Shown here: one piece after another, positions 40,624 through 52,305 of the stretch
How the letters are laid out: each line of letters begins with the position of its first letter
How positions within the stretch are numbered: the first letter of the stretch is position 1
Origin: Rhynchopus euleeides
Taxonomy: Eukaryota > Euglenozoa > Diplonemea > Diplonemida > Diplonemidae
NCBI GenBank assembly: GCA_963210315.1
Contig: OY723293.1
Location: forward strand, 62,001-126,000
Direction: 5' to 3'
DNA: 64,000 nucleotides
Notes under the pieces: model-generated
Databases searched by the model: none
What the model saw: only the letters and a program-made list of their open reading frames with translations
Told to the model about the DNA's origin: nothing
Position numbers and translations under genes: made by a program

Positions 40624-43220
40624 GGCGCCTGTTGTGTACGGCACACCTGTGGTGGGGTGGGGGGGTCGTAAAGAAACCTGTTGCGAGTGGGCAAGCCCAA
40701 TGTGGCAGAAAAAAACCAGAAAAGTTTGTGTTGTTGGAAACGTAGACCCCCCCCCCCTGCCGGTGGCGCAACGCCCCGACACCGCGTATGTTTCTCGCAA
40801 AAAAAAACAGGGGCGGGGTGGGGGGGCCTCCCGAGCCAAGGTGGTCCTCCCTCATCTTACGTCTGTTCATTTTCAGGGATGGTTGCTGTTGGTCTGCAGA
40901 CGCTGGGTGTGGGGGGGGGGATGGTGAGTAAGGCTGATGCTGAACTTAGCAGTTCAACTTTCCAGATTTTATTTTCGGGATAACATTCTCTCGTGAAGAA
41001 CACCCGAGTGTCACCGATACCGGAGCGACACACTCCTCTGGATCTGGCAATTTTTTTCTAAGGCTTGGGGTGTCCCCTGGGTGGGTGTATTCAGCAGGGG
41101 TGGTGTCACCTTGTATCTTACGAAATGCCGGGTGCGTCAACGGTCACATCGATCTTCAAGGTGTGCCGTAGGGAATGATTTTCCCGGCAGTGGGGGATAT
41201 GGGGCCACTGGAGTGGAGTGATCACCTCCTCTTTGCATCAAGCGGCACACTTGTTGGCACTGAGAAGATGAAGGTATCCAATGTCGGGTAGCGACATGAT
41301 GGTGTGCGCCCCCCCCCCCCCCTCCCCACCAAAGAATAAGTTTTTAGTCGTCACACTGGGAGTTGCTTTTCCTTTTGAGCTCACATTGTCCAGACAACAA
41401 AAACTTGAATGTCAATGAACCAAAAAAAATAGGGAGCAGCAGGCTTCACTCTGAAGCAGAGAAACACACAACACGGCACATTGACCACCCACCCCACACC
41501 ACTACCCCCTCCGCCCTACAACAAAATAGGTTGGCACATTCTGGCGCACCGGGCGAAAGCGCTCAAGAGGTTGCAAGAGGGCGACTGATTGGTGGCGGGG
41601 TGGGGGGTGGGGAACTTCTTTCGGGCGACACAACCCAGACCACGCATCCTTATGTCGTGACCCGGTGCATGCGTTACAGTTTTAATGGTGTGATTCGAGG
41701 AGGGTGGGAAGCGGGGGGGTGGGTGGGTGTGTGGGGGAATCAGGACGAGGAAGCGATGTGCGTGAGTCAAAAAGAAACAGAATTGCCCCCCCCCCCCCAC
41801 CATTCCCACCACCACCCCGCGAAATCCACGGCAACGCGGGGATTGTTTTTTTTGCGTTAGTTCGTTCCCTTCTTCGAGCCGGGGAAGAGAGGCAAAGGGG
41901 TGGGGGGGGGGGGGGGGGGGATCTGAGTGAGGGGTCGGGCCTGTTTCCTCTAGTGCAGAAAACTGCGAGACAAGGGGTGGGCAAGCTTTTTTGCGGCTCT
42001 CTCTCTCTCTCACTGACACATTGGTTGGTACAGATCCAGAGAGCAGCGAGCGGCGTCTGCACACCCACCCCCCCTCCCCCCCCGCCCCCCGGGTGTCTGC
42101 ACACCGCTACCCCTTTGAACATCTTTGGCATTAGCAAGCATAAGGGCTGGCGCGCGACGGCCAGCCTCGGTGCGAGACACAAAATTGGCTAGACAAGACA
42201 GGACAGAAATCATTGAACTCCCTGGCTGCCCGACACGACAGGTCGAAAAGGTTCCCCGAGAAACAGGGCGGCACCAGCTTGGATCGGAGGGGGGATCTGA
42301 GTGTTCGTTGTGGCGGTGTTTGTTTAAGTTAGATCCCGGTTGGTGCCGGCGCCGAACGACTCTCTGAGTTGCACCCCGCCCCAGATCAAAGCGGGCACCC
42401 CTGAGGATTTTTACCGGGGAATGTCGCACCGCGACACACAGCGATGCAAATAGAAGGGGGCGTAGGGGGGGGGCAGGGGTTGCAAAGGGAGCCCGAAGTA
42501 CAGCGAGTCACGCCGCATCGCATGAGTGGTTTGCTGCGCACGGCTTGCCTCTGAGCCGGGCTGGGCTGCCACCTTTGAGGGTGCCTGAGGCTGGAGCCCT
42601 GCCACTTCTTCATCAGTCGGAGTGCTGCACCGTGAGGCACACCCCCAGGCATGTGTTCCGTTTCGGCTTCCTCCGACACATGACAGTGTCAGGTGAAAGG
42701 TGCATTGATTGCGATGATTCGTTTCAAGCCGAAGAGGAAAAAGTGGGTTGGGGGTGGTAGTGGCAGGGAAGGCGGGTAGGGCAGGCAGTATCCTGAAGGG
42801 CAGAGCAAGGCTTTTCCGAGTGCTCACCTGATGCTCGTTGGCAGGGAGGAAGGGGGGCCTGCATGGATCTATCGAGGTCAGGTCTTGACGAGCGCGTCAG
42901 GTGTAGGCGTCAGGCAGAACCTTGTCAACTGCTGTGCACCTTCTATTTCGGCCGTGGGATCCTTGCATCCTGCACGTATCGAAACCTCAAGCAGCTCTGT
43001 CTTGTAAAAAAATGCAAAAAATGTGCGCAACTTCGAAAAAAGGGTAACACCCCACCCCCACAGCTTGTCTGCGCGCTGAATTATCAGAACAGAACAACCC
43101 GCACAGCCACAAGAATAAAATACGGCGTATGTCACAGTTGGCGCTCCCCCCAACCCCCCAACCTCCGTCCGCAAACCTGCCTGAACAGACTGCAGGCTTC
43201 TGCGCTCACATCTCGTCGTC
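40624..43220. other. Intergenic region, no supported gene
   Basis: It contains C and G homopolymer runs (about 41310, 41788 and 41911), (CT)n near 41999 and simple-sequence patches. Frames of 100-180 codons are Pro/His/Gly-rich and follow composition. Nothing recognisable on either strand. Confidence 0.5.
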
Positions 43221-44807
43221 TCACAGGGCAGCCACGGAGTTGACCCACGCCTCCCACTCTGCGGCCCACACCTGGTACAGCTCTGCCTTTGCGCCAGAGC
43301 CCAGGGCGGAGTGCTGGATGGAGTTCACTGCGAGCTGCTTGAGGGAGGCCATGTCCATGTCCCACGAGAGGAATGCGATGATGAAGTCCCACGCCATGGT
43401 GCCGGTTGTCGTGAGGATCGTCGGGTCGTCGTTCGACAGCACCAGGGGCACGCCACGGCTCAGCAGCACAGACGCGGGGTGCTGCCGCGCGTCCAGCACA
43501 AACTGCAGCCCCTGGTTGGAAATCGGACACACCTCCACGGCAATACCCTGTGCCACCACAGCCTCCACGGCTCCCGGAAGCTTCCCCAAGGCCAGGCCAT
43601 GCCCGATGCGCTTCGTCTTCAGCAGCACCGCGTCAACCGCATTCTGCCCCGTCGTGAGATTGCCTGTCCAATCCGTCTCCCCCGCATGGAAGTAGTAGTC
43701 GATCACATCGCTGTACTCCAGAAGCTCCGGAACAAACTGGCTCAGCGGGTTCCCTGCATCCTCCTGCCCCACCAGGTCGTACCCCACGATGAACCCGGGG
43801 AACTTCGCCTTCAGGGAGACGGCCTCCTCGAGGCTCTGCCTCACGACATCGCTGTCGACCTTGCGGTACTGCGAGTAAATGACTGTTGCCCCGAGGAACT
43901 TCCCTGGAAGCAGGGCCTTCACGCTCTCTGCAGCTTCAGCATACTCCAGCACCGTGTCCTCTGAGGAAAGCGTGGTTGTCGTGTTGCCATCCAGGCGGTA
44001 TGCATTGAACCCGAGACCCAGCGCGCGGAGCTCGACGTAGTTCACCTTCCAGGTGAGGACGGCGTTCGACAGGCCCGACCTCAGGTAGTCCCGCAGCACA
44101 GGGAGGTAGCGCAGCGCACCACCGAGCAGCGTGAAGTAACGTTGGAAGGGGCCCCACGGGTCGTTCACCTCGTCGATTACAGTCTCGTTGTGGAGTGTGT
44201 CCCAGTAGGGGGTCAGGATGTCTGCCACAGTGGCGTTGGGGTAGGTGCGCTGCAGCTCGGCGACTGTGATGTAGCCCTGCGGCACCAGAGAGGGGACGTC
44301 GGGGAAGAACGACACAGCGCCCTTAGGGGTGTCGGATGCGAGGGGGTGGCGCGACTCCGCCTCGTAGGATGTCCTCCAGTAGATGTAGCAGTTGGGGCGG
44401 GTCGTGATGTTGCTGATGAGCCACGACACGGAGGCCAGGGCGGGGGAGTGGACGTGCAGCGTGGCGCCCTTGGGCATGGTGTGGAGCAGGGTGAAGAGGT
44501 GCGTGTCCTGCACCAGCCCCTTCACGGCACGGATGGGTGTGGCAGCGAATCTGGAGATGTTGGCGCGCAGCGCATCGCGCAGCCCGACGAGGGTGGCGTT
44601 GGCACGGGACTCGGCGGGGGTCATGTTGGCGCGCATCGCCGTGTCGAAGCGCTGCCCGCGCTGCTCAGAGAGAAGCTCGCCACGCTCTTCCCAGTAGTGC
44701 GCCACGGCAGGGGAGGGCGCTGCCGCCCTGCATCCCACAGCCAGGCAGAGGGTGAGGGCGGCGCACAGCACTGCCGTGCTGCCCACTGCTGGCACTAGCC
44801 TCGCCAT
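43221..44807 (-). CDS. Secreted ADA2/ADGF-like adenosine deaminase
   Basis: A single 528-codon exon. Residues 1-28 are a signal peptide (hydrophobic LCAALTLCLAVG, then CRAAA). The protein follows the ADA2 (CECR1)/adenosine-deaminase-related growth factor layout: an N-terminal helical region, then the zinc site LHVH (His118, His120), GYDLVGQED (349-ish), HAGET (His374, Glu377), KRIGHG (His403), EVCPISNQ and SNDDP (Asp460-Asp461). All catalytic and zinc-binding positions are present. It would deaminate extracellular or lysosomal adenosine to inosine. At least eight N-x-S/T sequons (for example N61, N133, N191, N207, N275) fit a glycosylated secreted protein. The length matches ADA2 (about 510). 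No introns are seen. Confidence 0.95.
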   Translation of the reverse strand: MARLVPAVGSTAVLCAALTLCLAVGCRAAAPSPAVAHYWEERGELLSEQRGQRFDTAMRANMTPAESRANATLVGLRDALRANISRFAATPIRAVKGLVQDTHLFTLLHTMPKGATLHVHSPALASVSWLISNITTRPNCYIYWRTSYEAESRHPLASDTPKGAVSFFPDVPSLVPQGYITVAELQRTYPNATVADILTPYWDTLHNETVIDEVNDPWGPFQRYFTLLGGALRYLPVLRDYLRSGLSNAVLTWKVNYVELRALGLGFNAYRLDGNTTTTLSSEDTVLEYAEAAESVKALLPGKFLGATVIYSQYRKVDSDVVRQSLEEAVSLKAKFPGFIVGYDLVGQEDAGNPLSQFVPELLEYSDVIDYYFHAGETDWTGNLTTGQNAVDAVLLKTKRIGHGLALGKLPGAVEAVVAQGIAVEVCPISNQGLQFVLDARQHPASVLLSRGVPLVLSNDDPTILTTTGTMAWDFIIAFLSWDMDMASLKQLAVNSIQHSALGSGAKAELYQVWAAEWEAWVNSVAAL

Positions 44808-46609
44808 GGTGCAGCGTCAGGCGTGTAGGGGTGGGAGAGAAAGAGAGGGGGGGGTTTCCTGCTGACGGTGTTGGGTTGGGGGTTAATAGTTCAGCAATGT
44901 GGGGTGGAAAGTATCACGTCACCTTGTTCGTGCCCTTGTGCCCCTCACTCAGGACACCGTGTGTGGAAGCGTCAACGCAGGCTTCTCCGCCGTCCTCCGA
45001 GGCTGAGCACGAAGGATCGTCCGTTCCACAGGCAGCCCACCCTCGGCCCCATGCAAGACAGGGAACCTGTCAGCAAGAAGTTCGAGGACCACTACGACGC
45101 GCGCTTCAAGCGCTTTGTGGGGTCCCTCCCCGCTCAGGCTCTGGGGGCTGTGCCGTGGCACTGTTGCTATGCTGCGAGGGGGGTTTGATTGTCGAGAGTG
45201 AACAGGAAAGCAAGTCTCCCAGCACCTTCTCGCAATGCTAGTCACCTATGCTGAGGGGGAGGCGGGGGGAGGGCGGGAGGGGGGGGGGGGATGTGAGGCG
45301 CGACCCGTTCACATTCCTGCATTTTTGAGTACACTGGACTATATAGCATAAAAACCCGGTCTGGGGCGTGTTTCTTTTTCACATAAACAGGGGCAGACCC
45401 TGGGTCGACGAGGGGTCTGTGGCCCGCCACCCCTCCACGGATATATTTTGTCTCTGGGAGATTTGCTTTTTTTTTTGCTGCCGACTACACCTGCATGTGG
45501 TGGAAAGTACCTCTCTGGCATGCAGCCGCACTCAGCACACGACTTTCGAGAATGTTTTTTTTTTCCGCCGTTCTTTCTGGGGGGGACGGGGGGGAGGTGG
45601 GCGAGGGGGGCGAGGGGGGGAAACTTGGAACTTCCAGGGATATAATACTGGGAAACCTTCACTCTAGAACCCAGTAAAGTGAGAAAGTGGTGTGGGGCTG
45701 TGTGTGGGTGTGGTGACCACGTGTTGTGTGGGGAGATCCTGCGCGGATCATAGCCCATGTGTATGGGTGTGCCTGTGCTCCCCCCCCACCCCGCCCCCCT
45801 GAGAGTTGCTTGGTACTTGCTAGGGTACTGGCCACGCTAGGTGTGGGTGTGTCTGTGTGTCCCCCCCTCACAATCATACCCGCACACACCCCCCACCCCA
45901 CTACCTGGCTGAGACTAACGACTTTCGGTTCCGGAGGCAAGGGGCAAGGGGGAGGGGGGAGAGGACAATGTTTTTGGCCACAGCCCGCTATCTCTCAGTG
46001 ATTTCCCCCTCCCCCTTCGGGCCCCTCCTGCGCACGTCATCTATAACACCCCCCCCCCCCCTCCGCCACCGCACACTATAATAATCATATGGGCTGTGCG
46101 CACTCTCCACAACACGAGTTTGGCCAAATCTCCGCACACAAAAAACAAAGATTCGCCTGGCGTTTTTTCCCCAGGGACACGCTGCTATCAGGCAGCCCTA
46201 TCAGGGCAGGGGAATGGAGCCCGCATCGTTGCTGCAGTATACAGAGAGGGTGGATGCATGCTACTGGGGCGGGCACCTCGGGTACCTTCCACTCTGCACT
46301 GCAGGGCGGAGGGCGCACCCAACGTTTGACTTGAAAGACACGAGTGGGGAAGAGGGGTTCGCTATCGTCCTCCGCTCAGAAGTGCATCAAAGTGAGACAA
46401 AGTGGGCCGATAGCGTATCAGTTCTCGTGCGTTACTCTTTCGTGGACTTTCTCGCATGGGCACCGCACATCTGTACGATGCAGGTCCGCTCATCCAACAT
46501 AGCCAACGCAGAGAAGTGAGAACAAGTGAGCCGCCTCACGGGTTGCTGTCACCCCACCGCCACCGCTCTGCTCGGGTGGTCCCTTCGGGAGTGGCCCGAC
46601 GCAGGGGGT
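44808..46609. other. Intergenic region, mostly no supported gene
   Basis: It includes the word GTGTGGAAGCGTCAACGCA (44961-44979), also found in the YR retrotransposon repeats, and G/C-run-rich DNA at 45250-45290, 45575-45620 and 46050-46062. One small open frame is listed separately. The rest shows nothing recognisable. Confidence 0.45.
45051..45188 (+). CDS. Small hypothetical ORF (45 residues)
   Basis: ATG-started frame MQDREPVSKKFEDHYDARFK then RFVGSLPAQALG. Codon use is GC3-rich like real host genes and the sequence is non-repetitive, but it would be the only host gene on the plus strand. It could be a first exon or chance. Confidence 0.2.
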   Translation: MQDREPVSKKFEDHYDARFKRFVGSLPAQALGAVPWHCCYAARGV

Positions 46610-48818
46610 TCACTTGGTGGCACGGGTGTCGAAGGAGAAGCTGCCGAGGATCTCCGCGCAGAGCCCCTTCACCAGCCCAGGGAAGTAGTTGACGGAGGCG
46701 ATGAAGTCGAGGGTGTACTTCGTGCCCTTGTGTATCGTGATCATGCGCAGCGTCGTGGCCTTGCCTGGGGGAGGCATCGCGAGGGCGGCGCAGCCCTCCA
46801 GCGGGTCGTTGTGTGCTGAGAACACCAGCTCCAGCGCGGCAAGGCCTGCCAGCTGGGTCAGCCGGTTGGAGTGCACGGCGGCGCCCTGAGCGGCCAGCGC
46901 TGCCATCTCGTTCACCAGCGCCTCCTCCAGGCCTTCGTTTTCTGCACAGTCGCCGACAGACTGCACCCTCACATGCATGTAGAACTCGCGGAGCAGCCGC
47001 GACTTCCGGTCATGCCCCTTGCCATCACTCTCTTTGGCAGACGAAGGGATGCAGAAGGCAACGTGCGGGTCCCCGACAAACGGTTCGAAGGCACGGAGCC
47101 CCGTCGGGAGGAGTAGGCTGAATTGATACATCGGGCAGTAGTACTGCAGGGATGCGGCTGTGGGTGTGGCGGTGGTGGAGTGTGGTGTGGTGGTGCGATG
47201 CGGATGAGGGTCACCCCCCCCAACAACAAGCGACAACACAGCTGCCCGGAGTGCGGGCGGTTTGGCCTCACAACCCCCAAGCAGCACGGCACAACAGCGC
47301 CCTCCCCACCCCACCCCCCCCCCCCAGGCCCACCCACGACATACTCTGCCCATGCTCCTCCCCATATCGCACTGTGTTCGCCACCGCAAACAGGGCACTC
47401 GCCACATTGACACGCTCCTCTGACAGGCACACGGAGGAGAGCACGAAGAGGTCGCCCCTCACCAGCCACATGTACACCACGAAGCAGAGGACGGTATCGC
47501 TGCTGCACCGCTTGGTGTACGAGAAGGTTATCGCGTCCAGCTCCTGGGGCCCCTTCAGGGTCACAGACCGGGTGAGAGAGTTCAGAATATCCGCAGATGC
47601 CTTCCGCCCCTTCTCCGTCGGGATCAGGGCACCGCCACGCGACTCATCCGCGTCCAGCCGGGTCCACTGCACCGCCCCCTCCGGACACGCCGGATCCGCC
47701 TGCACCTGCTGCCGGTACAGCTGCGCTGCATACCGCAGGGCTGACACCGAGCTCTTCTGCCACCTCAGATGCGTGGGGGACGAGCCGTGCTCATCCATGT
47801 CTATCACAGGCAGGTCCGCTGGCTCCGCCTCGAGCCGGAGGATCGAGGCACCCCCGCCGCCCGGCCTGTCGGAGCTGCTGAACTGCACAATCTCCCGCCA
47901 GGAGGACCCCCCCTCTGCCGCCGTCGTCTCCACGTGGTACTCCGAGGCCCGGACCTGCAGGGAGATGCCGTACTTCGGGTCGGTGAAGGTGAGGGAGGAC
48001 TCTGAGAACTCCGGGGCGCGGATGCGGATGTCCCGCACAAACCTCTTGACGAGGTCCAGCGAGGCGAAGGACCCCTTGGGGCTGCTGTAGCTCACGCTGA
48101 CAACAGCGTTGTTGTCCCTCTGCGTCACGATGGAGTACACCTTGCGGTCCACCCCGTCGCCATCCGTGCAGCAGTAGAAGAAGTGGAGGGCAGGCAGCCT
48201 GTCCAGCGTGGTGGCCTTCCGCTCCTCCACCTCGAGGAGCTCGTCCTCCAGCTCCAGGGCGCTGAGGCTCTTCTGCACGTAGGACTCGAGGTAGGTGGGT
48301 TCGTCTGTCCCGTCCTCACCGCTGACATCGTGCACCTGCACTGTCACGGCGGTGCCGATGTTGCTAGAGGTGGGAGGGAGGCAGCCCTGTTCAGAGAGGA
48401 CGTCGAAGACAAGCACAGCGAAAGGGTCGCTGCGGTGGATAGGCTGCTGCAGGTGGAGGGTGGTGGTGTCGTACACAACTGTGATGCCCATGCGGGGGTC
48501 TGACCACTGCGTGCGCCCGTCATCGAGGTGTGTGAGGTGTGCCTGGTGCTGTGTGAGGTGTTCGTCCTCTGTGCGGGGGGAGTGGGGTGCGGCGCCGCCT
48601 GCGCCGCCCCCCGCAGCGGGGTTGGCCGTGCAGGGGCCTGCTGCGCTGTCACCGAGGCAGGGGGACCCTGCGGCGCCCGCGTCGTGGCTGCCGAGGGCGC
48701 CGGGGTCCTTCCCGGAGGAGCAGGCACGGGCAAGGCAGCACAGCCCACAGGCCACCCCACTGGCTGCAGCCGAGGCTAGCGCATACCCATGGGGCGACCT
48801 CAGGGAGACCCCCTGCAT
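46610..48818 (-). CDS. Membrane-anchored protein with three similar modules, two exons
   Basis: Exon 1 is 48818-47345, the intron 47158-47344 (187 nt, GTATGT...CCCACAG) and exon 2 47157-46610, giving 673 residues. Phase 1/2 matching across the join supports this acceptor over a nearer CTGCAG. An Ala/Cys-rich hydrophobic segment at residues 11-33 may be a signal or membrane anchor. Three modules follow, each starting near DPxxGI or an equivalent and ending with an aromatic-rich strand pair and a helix (KVYSIVTQRDNNAVVSVSYS / DLVKRFVRDIRI; AITFSYTKRC / ASALFAVANTV; TTLRMITIHKG / LVKGLCAEILGSF). This resembles the PsbP/Mog1-like alpha-beta fold, but that is inference from pattern only. Upstream in-frame ATGs (48953) are possible starts. 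Confidence 0.6.
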
Positions 48819-49078
48819 CACCAGGGCAGGGTGCGGGGCAGGGGTGGGTGGGGGGTGGGGTGAGGGGGGGAGTGTATCTGATGGCGGATGGCGTGTGTGA
48901 CAAGTGGTGATAAAGAGCAGGCAACACAAGTATGCGTTCTTACATTGTTCCAAGGGGAGCCCCCTCCTCCCCTGTTGCTGGTATTTTCAACTCAACACTA
49001 TTTGCGAGTGCGGATCCCCTGTTGGACGGGCGTGACGTCTTTGGGGCTGGACCCCCCAAACCTCAGTTCATCCGCCAT

Positions 49079-49756
49079 CAGGGCGTTCGCTACTGGGCGA
49101 AGTTGGGCCAACTTCGCCTAAATAAATAAATGTTCGGATTTACTTCGCCCCAACTTCGCCCAACAACTTCGCCCAAGGGGGCGAAGTTGGATAAAAAAAA
49201 TTCTGGGCTCGGCCCCCACCCCCCGAAGGGGGGTGGGTGGTGAAAGAGCCCACGGGATCACGAGCCTCAGGGGATGGGGAATGCTCGAAGAAGGAAGTGT
49301 CAGAAGGAGACCACAACTGCCTTCCCCAAAGTACGATGTATTGCTCCGCCCAGACCCCCCTGTGGCGTATGTCTGGTGCCCAAGTCCTTTCAAGTTGCAT
49401 GAATCTATCCATCCGCAATGAACAGATGTTCACTACCGTGGCCTCCGGCTGCTGGGGGGCTCCGCCTCCCCAGACCCCCCTGGCAGCCGAACTGTGTGGC
49501 ACAGCGGTCCCTGCCGATCCACGCGTTTCGCTCATAAGCAAGGCTATTAGTGTCTTCGGAGGTACTAACAGCCTTGCCAGAAGTGCAGTGATCTGCCCTC
49601 TCAAGGAGAGGTAGCCAATGTGTACCTCCCTCGGGGGCGCGAAGCGCCCCCGAGGGGCGCCTCCCCGACGGATAAAAAAATTTCCCGAATTCCCAAAACC
49701 CAAAATAAAACTTCGCCCACCCCACACGGGATCGGTGGGCGATAGCGAACGCCCTG
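49079..49756. mobile_element. hAT-type MITE with perfect 8-bp target duplication
   Basis: 678 bp with inverted termini CAGGGCGTTCGCTA, flanked by TCCGCCAT on both sides (49071-49078, 49757-49764). The ends hold repeated CAACTTCGCCC/GGGCGAAGTTGG words. A single hairpin repeat lies at about 49425-49480. It has no transposase. The duplication length and the CAGGG start place it with hAT elements; it differs in sequence from the 661-bp MITE. Confidence 0.9.
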
Positions 49757-49764
49757 TCCGCCAT

Positions 49765-50173
49765 ACAAAGACAACTGGCAAATATGTGTATCGGTTTGTC
49801 AGCGAGGACGGCTGGAGTGGTTCCGCCCACGAAGATCAAGAAGACGATCTTCCTTCTTGCAGCGCATGCGTCCACGCAAACGCCTGCCTCCAAGGTGGTG
49901 AGCTTCTCCACGCCTCCCCTCCGGGAAGAGGAGTCTGCTACTTAGCCGTACTCAACAGAGGGTGGTGGGGTCCGTGCTGCCGACCTACTTGTCTCCGTGC
50001 TGCTTATATATCACACAAGGGAAGAGGACACCGCCCTGCCGCCCGCATTCTGTGTAGGTGTGTGGAGGGCGGGCTCCAGAGCCTCTCCAGGGGGCACCCG
50101 CCCCGCACCCAACCATCCGGGCACGGGCATCTTGCGTGGCAACGCAAGATGGCCTTTACCGTGTTCACAGAGG
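49765..50173. other. 3' flank of the Dpy-30 gene
   Basis: No supported gene in this 409-bp stretch. Confidence 0.4.
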
Positions 50174-50573
50174 TCAGTGCGGGACATGCACCGAGGGCTT
50201 GTTGGGGTTGTTGTTCAGGAGATACTCCGAGAGCCATTTGATCTGGTTCTGCGGCCGTGCCTTCACCAGCTCGGTCAGCGCCTTCACGAGAGTCTGCAAT
50301 GTGGAGGCGGGTGTGGGAAGGGGCAACAGCATTTGATGGGGGGGCTGGTCGCCTCAGCTCGAAACCGGATTCTCGAGCCGAGATCATTCCGGTTGCGGGG
50401 CAATGTAGCGCAGCAGGACTTTAAGCCAGCAACAAGGCAGGTGTGGGTGGTGCGAAGGCGAAGGCCCAACGATGTACATCCAACTGTGTGCATACCATCT
50501 TCAGATGCATCTCGATATACTGCTTCGACTCGTCAGACGTCGGCATCTTCTGCAGACTTGCGTTGAGAGTCAT
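50174..50573 (-). CDS. Small Dpy-30-domain protein, two exons
   Basis: Exon 1 is 50573-50496 (26 codons), the intron 50294-50495 (202 nt, GTATGC...TTGCAG) and exon 2 50293-50174 (39 codons and TGA), giving 65 residues. Joined across the splice, residues 18-52 follow the Dpy-30 motif: QYIEMHLKM-TLVKALTELV, then KARPQNQIKWLSEYLLNNNP. Human DPY30 has the equivalent Y-L...L...L...RP-x-x-P-I-x-x-L-A-x-Y-L-L. The motif forms a dimeric X-type bundle that docks on partners in histone methyltransferase (COMPASS) complexes and in ciliary radial spokes. At 65 residues it is shorter than DPY30 (99), so either role is possible. The start could be further upstream, but ATG 50573 opens right after a stop-rich leader. 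Confidence 0.8.
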
Positions 50574-51146
50574 CGTATCCACACAGGTGTAACAAGCAAG
50601 AAAGACAGCCCGATGAACGTGTGTACACCCGACTACTCCTGAAGATTGCGTGTGTGTATGTATACCCGCAAACACAAAATCAGTGAGAGAACAACCTCCT
50701 TGCAGCACCCACAGCCACAATGAATAGACAGTCGCAGAGAAATGGGGGTCGGGGAGGGCAGTCTGGCATCAAGAACACCTGTGCACACCGAACCGCACCT
50801 GTAAGCCACAGGCACACGTGGCTTTTGTGTTCCAACGCGTCATCCGACTCCACTTACCCCGGCACACCCCGTGCGGATCCTCCGCTACACTGCACTGCAC
50901 TACACTGCACTCTCGCGCACACACCCCATTAGCAAGGCCATCTAAGGATGTGACAGTGCACTGCGTCTGGCACACCCACAAGCCTCTATCTATCGATGAC
51001 CATCCACAGCACGAGGGGGCCGTGGCGCAGGAAGGGGCTTTGCTCTGTCTCACCTTACAACAACGGGGGGGGGGGCGTGTGTGTCCCGCGGTGGACGAAC
51101 CCCCCCCCCCTCCTGCCCCTCTCCGATCTTGCAAGACACCACAGCC
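50574..51146. other. 5' flank of the Dpy-30 gene, no other gene
   Basis: Includes (CACTG)n-like words at about 50887-50910 and a short G run. Nothing supported. Confidence 0.4.
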
Positions 51147-51148
51147 CT

Positions 51149-51310
51149 CACGGCGCTGAAGTAACCACTGTTACAAGTGGTTTTACAAGTGGTTTACATG
51201 TAAAAATTTTTACATGTAAATTTACAAGTGGCACTTGTAAAATTACATGTGCCACTTGTAAATTTTACAAGTGGTACATGTAAAATTACATGTAAATGAC
51301 ATGTGCCACT
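51149..51310. repeat. Left palindrome-rich terminus
   Basis: Multiple TTACAAGTGG/CCACTTGTAA and TTTACATGTAAA units lie over 160 bp, AT-rich against the surrounding DNA. Mirrored at 53823-54002. Confidence 0.85.
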
Positions 51311-51443
51311 TGTCATTTACGAGCTTTCCTGAACACTGGCGAGCCGTGTTGTTCCATTTGTTTATCCCCCGCGACCCCAGACCAGCACATGCCCTGCTGC
51401 ACACACACACCCTCACTTACAAAAGGACCTTTGCACCTCCAAC

Positions 51444-52289
51444 ATGAGCAAGAGAACGGCCACCACAACACCGACGCGCAACAGCAAGCGGACGAAGAGC
51501 GGGGATCTGGGGAAGGAGGATGAGCGGCATGAAAGCCAGCTGCAGCAGCTTGTGGCCGTGTACACCACCAGGAAGACGGGGGAGGTGTTTAAACACTCGG
51601 TGTTGAAGGAGATGCTGCAGAAGGTGCTGGTGACCACCATCCCCCCCAAGAGTGGAGTGATAACAAAGGTGCTGAAACGCAAATACGATGCACTGGCTTC
51701 CTACAAGTCACTGAAGGATGTTTCCGGCGACCTGTACACGGTTCGGATCGAAGGAAACCGTAATATGGCCATCCACGGCATCGCGCTGAAGCCCTTCCCC
51801 ACGCCAACGCAGAAGAAGTCGGAGGGTTTCGCGCGCCTCAAGCTGGTGGTGAAGGACCTGGACAGCATGGATATGGTCAAGATGTACAAGGCATCGGCAC
51901 AAGCCTCCACATCCGAGACGCGTCCGAAGAATAAGGCAGTGGCGGCGGTGGCGGCGATGCAGCACGTCGTTGTGGGCGTGCACGACCAGGAGACCGGGCG
52001 CTACTATAGCGTCATCGTCGAGAATGGCTTCACCAAGCTGGTGACGGCGACGCTGGAAGGGGTGCAGGTCGCCTACACCTTCTACAGGGACCGTCCTTCG
52101 GACCAGTGTGAGCCAGGTGAATACAGCGGCTCGCTCGTTGTGCCGCCTCCGCATTTTGTGGATTCAAGCAGAAATCTGCAGGTCACGGTGCTGAGTGGGC
52201 TGACACGGATTGACGTGCCGATCACACCGCCTCCAACAAAGCAGGCCGCAACGACGGTCGGGTTCATACCCCCACCTCGTAAAGCATGA
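51444..52289 (+). CDS. First gene of the 51-54 kb CACGG element, unknown function
   Basis: A 281-residue protein. The N-terminus is basic and Thr-rich (KRTATTTPTRNSKRTKSG), followed by a helical segment (EVFKHSVLKEMLQKVLVTTI), a stretch KVLKRKYDALASYKSLKDV, and a beta-rich C-terminal half (HVVVGVHDQETGRYYSVIVE, LQVTVLSGLTRIDVPITPPP). It occupies the same place as the 126-residue ORF1 of copies A and B, which has a similar basic tail and helical region, so the two are probably homologues with different lengths. It starts 134 bp inside the left terminus. It does not match a transposase I know. The codon pattern is GC-rich and continuous, so the gene is intact. Confidence 0.7.
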   Translation: MSKRTATTTPTRNSKRTKSGDLGKEDERHESQLQQLVAVYTTRKTGEVFKHSVLKEMLQKVLVTTIPPKSGVITKVLKRKYDALASYKSLKDVSGDLYTVRIEGNRNMAIHGIALKPFPTPTQKKSEGFARLKLVVKDLDSMDMVKMYKASAQASTSETRPKNKAVAAVAAMQHVVVGVHDQETGRYYSVIVENGFTKLVTATLEGVQVAYTFYRDRPSDQCEPGEYSGSLVVPPPHFVDSSRNLQVTVLSGLTRIDVPITPPPTKQAATTVGFIPPPRKA

Positions 52290-52305
52290 AGCTCCCCTCC
52301 GGCTG

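Noticed and set aside
47104-47160. CTGCAG acceptor at 47145 for the 46610-48818 gene
   Set aside because: It leaves exon 1 (phase 1) out of frame. The CCCACAG acceptor 13 bases upstream restores frame and gives a continuous product.
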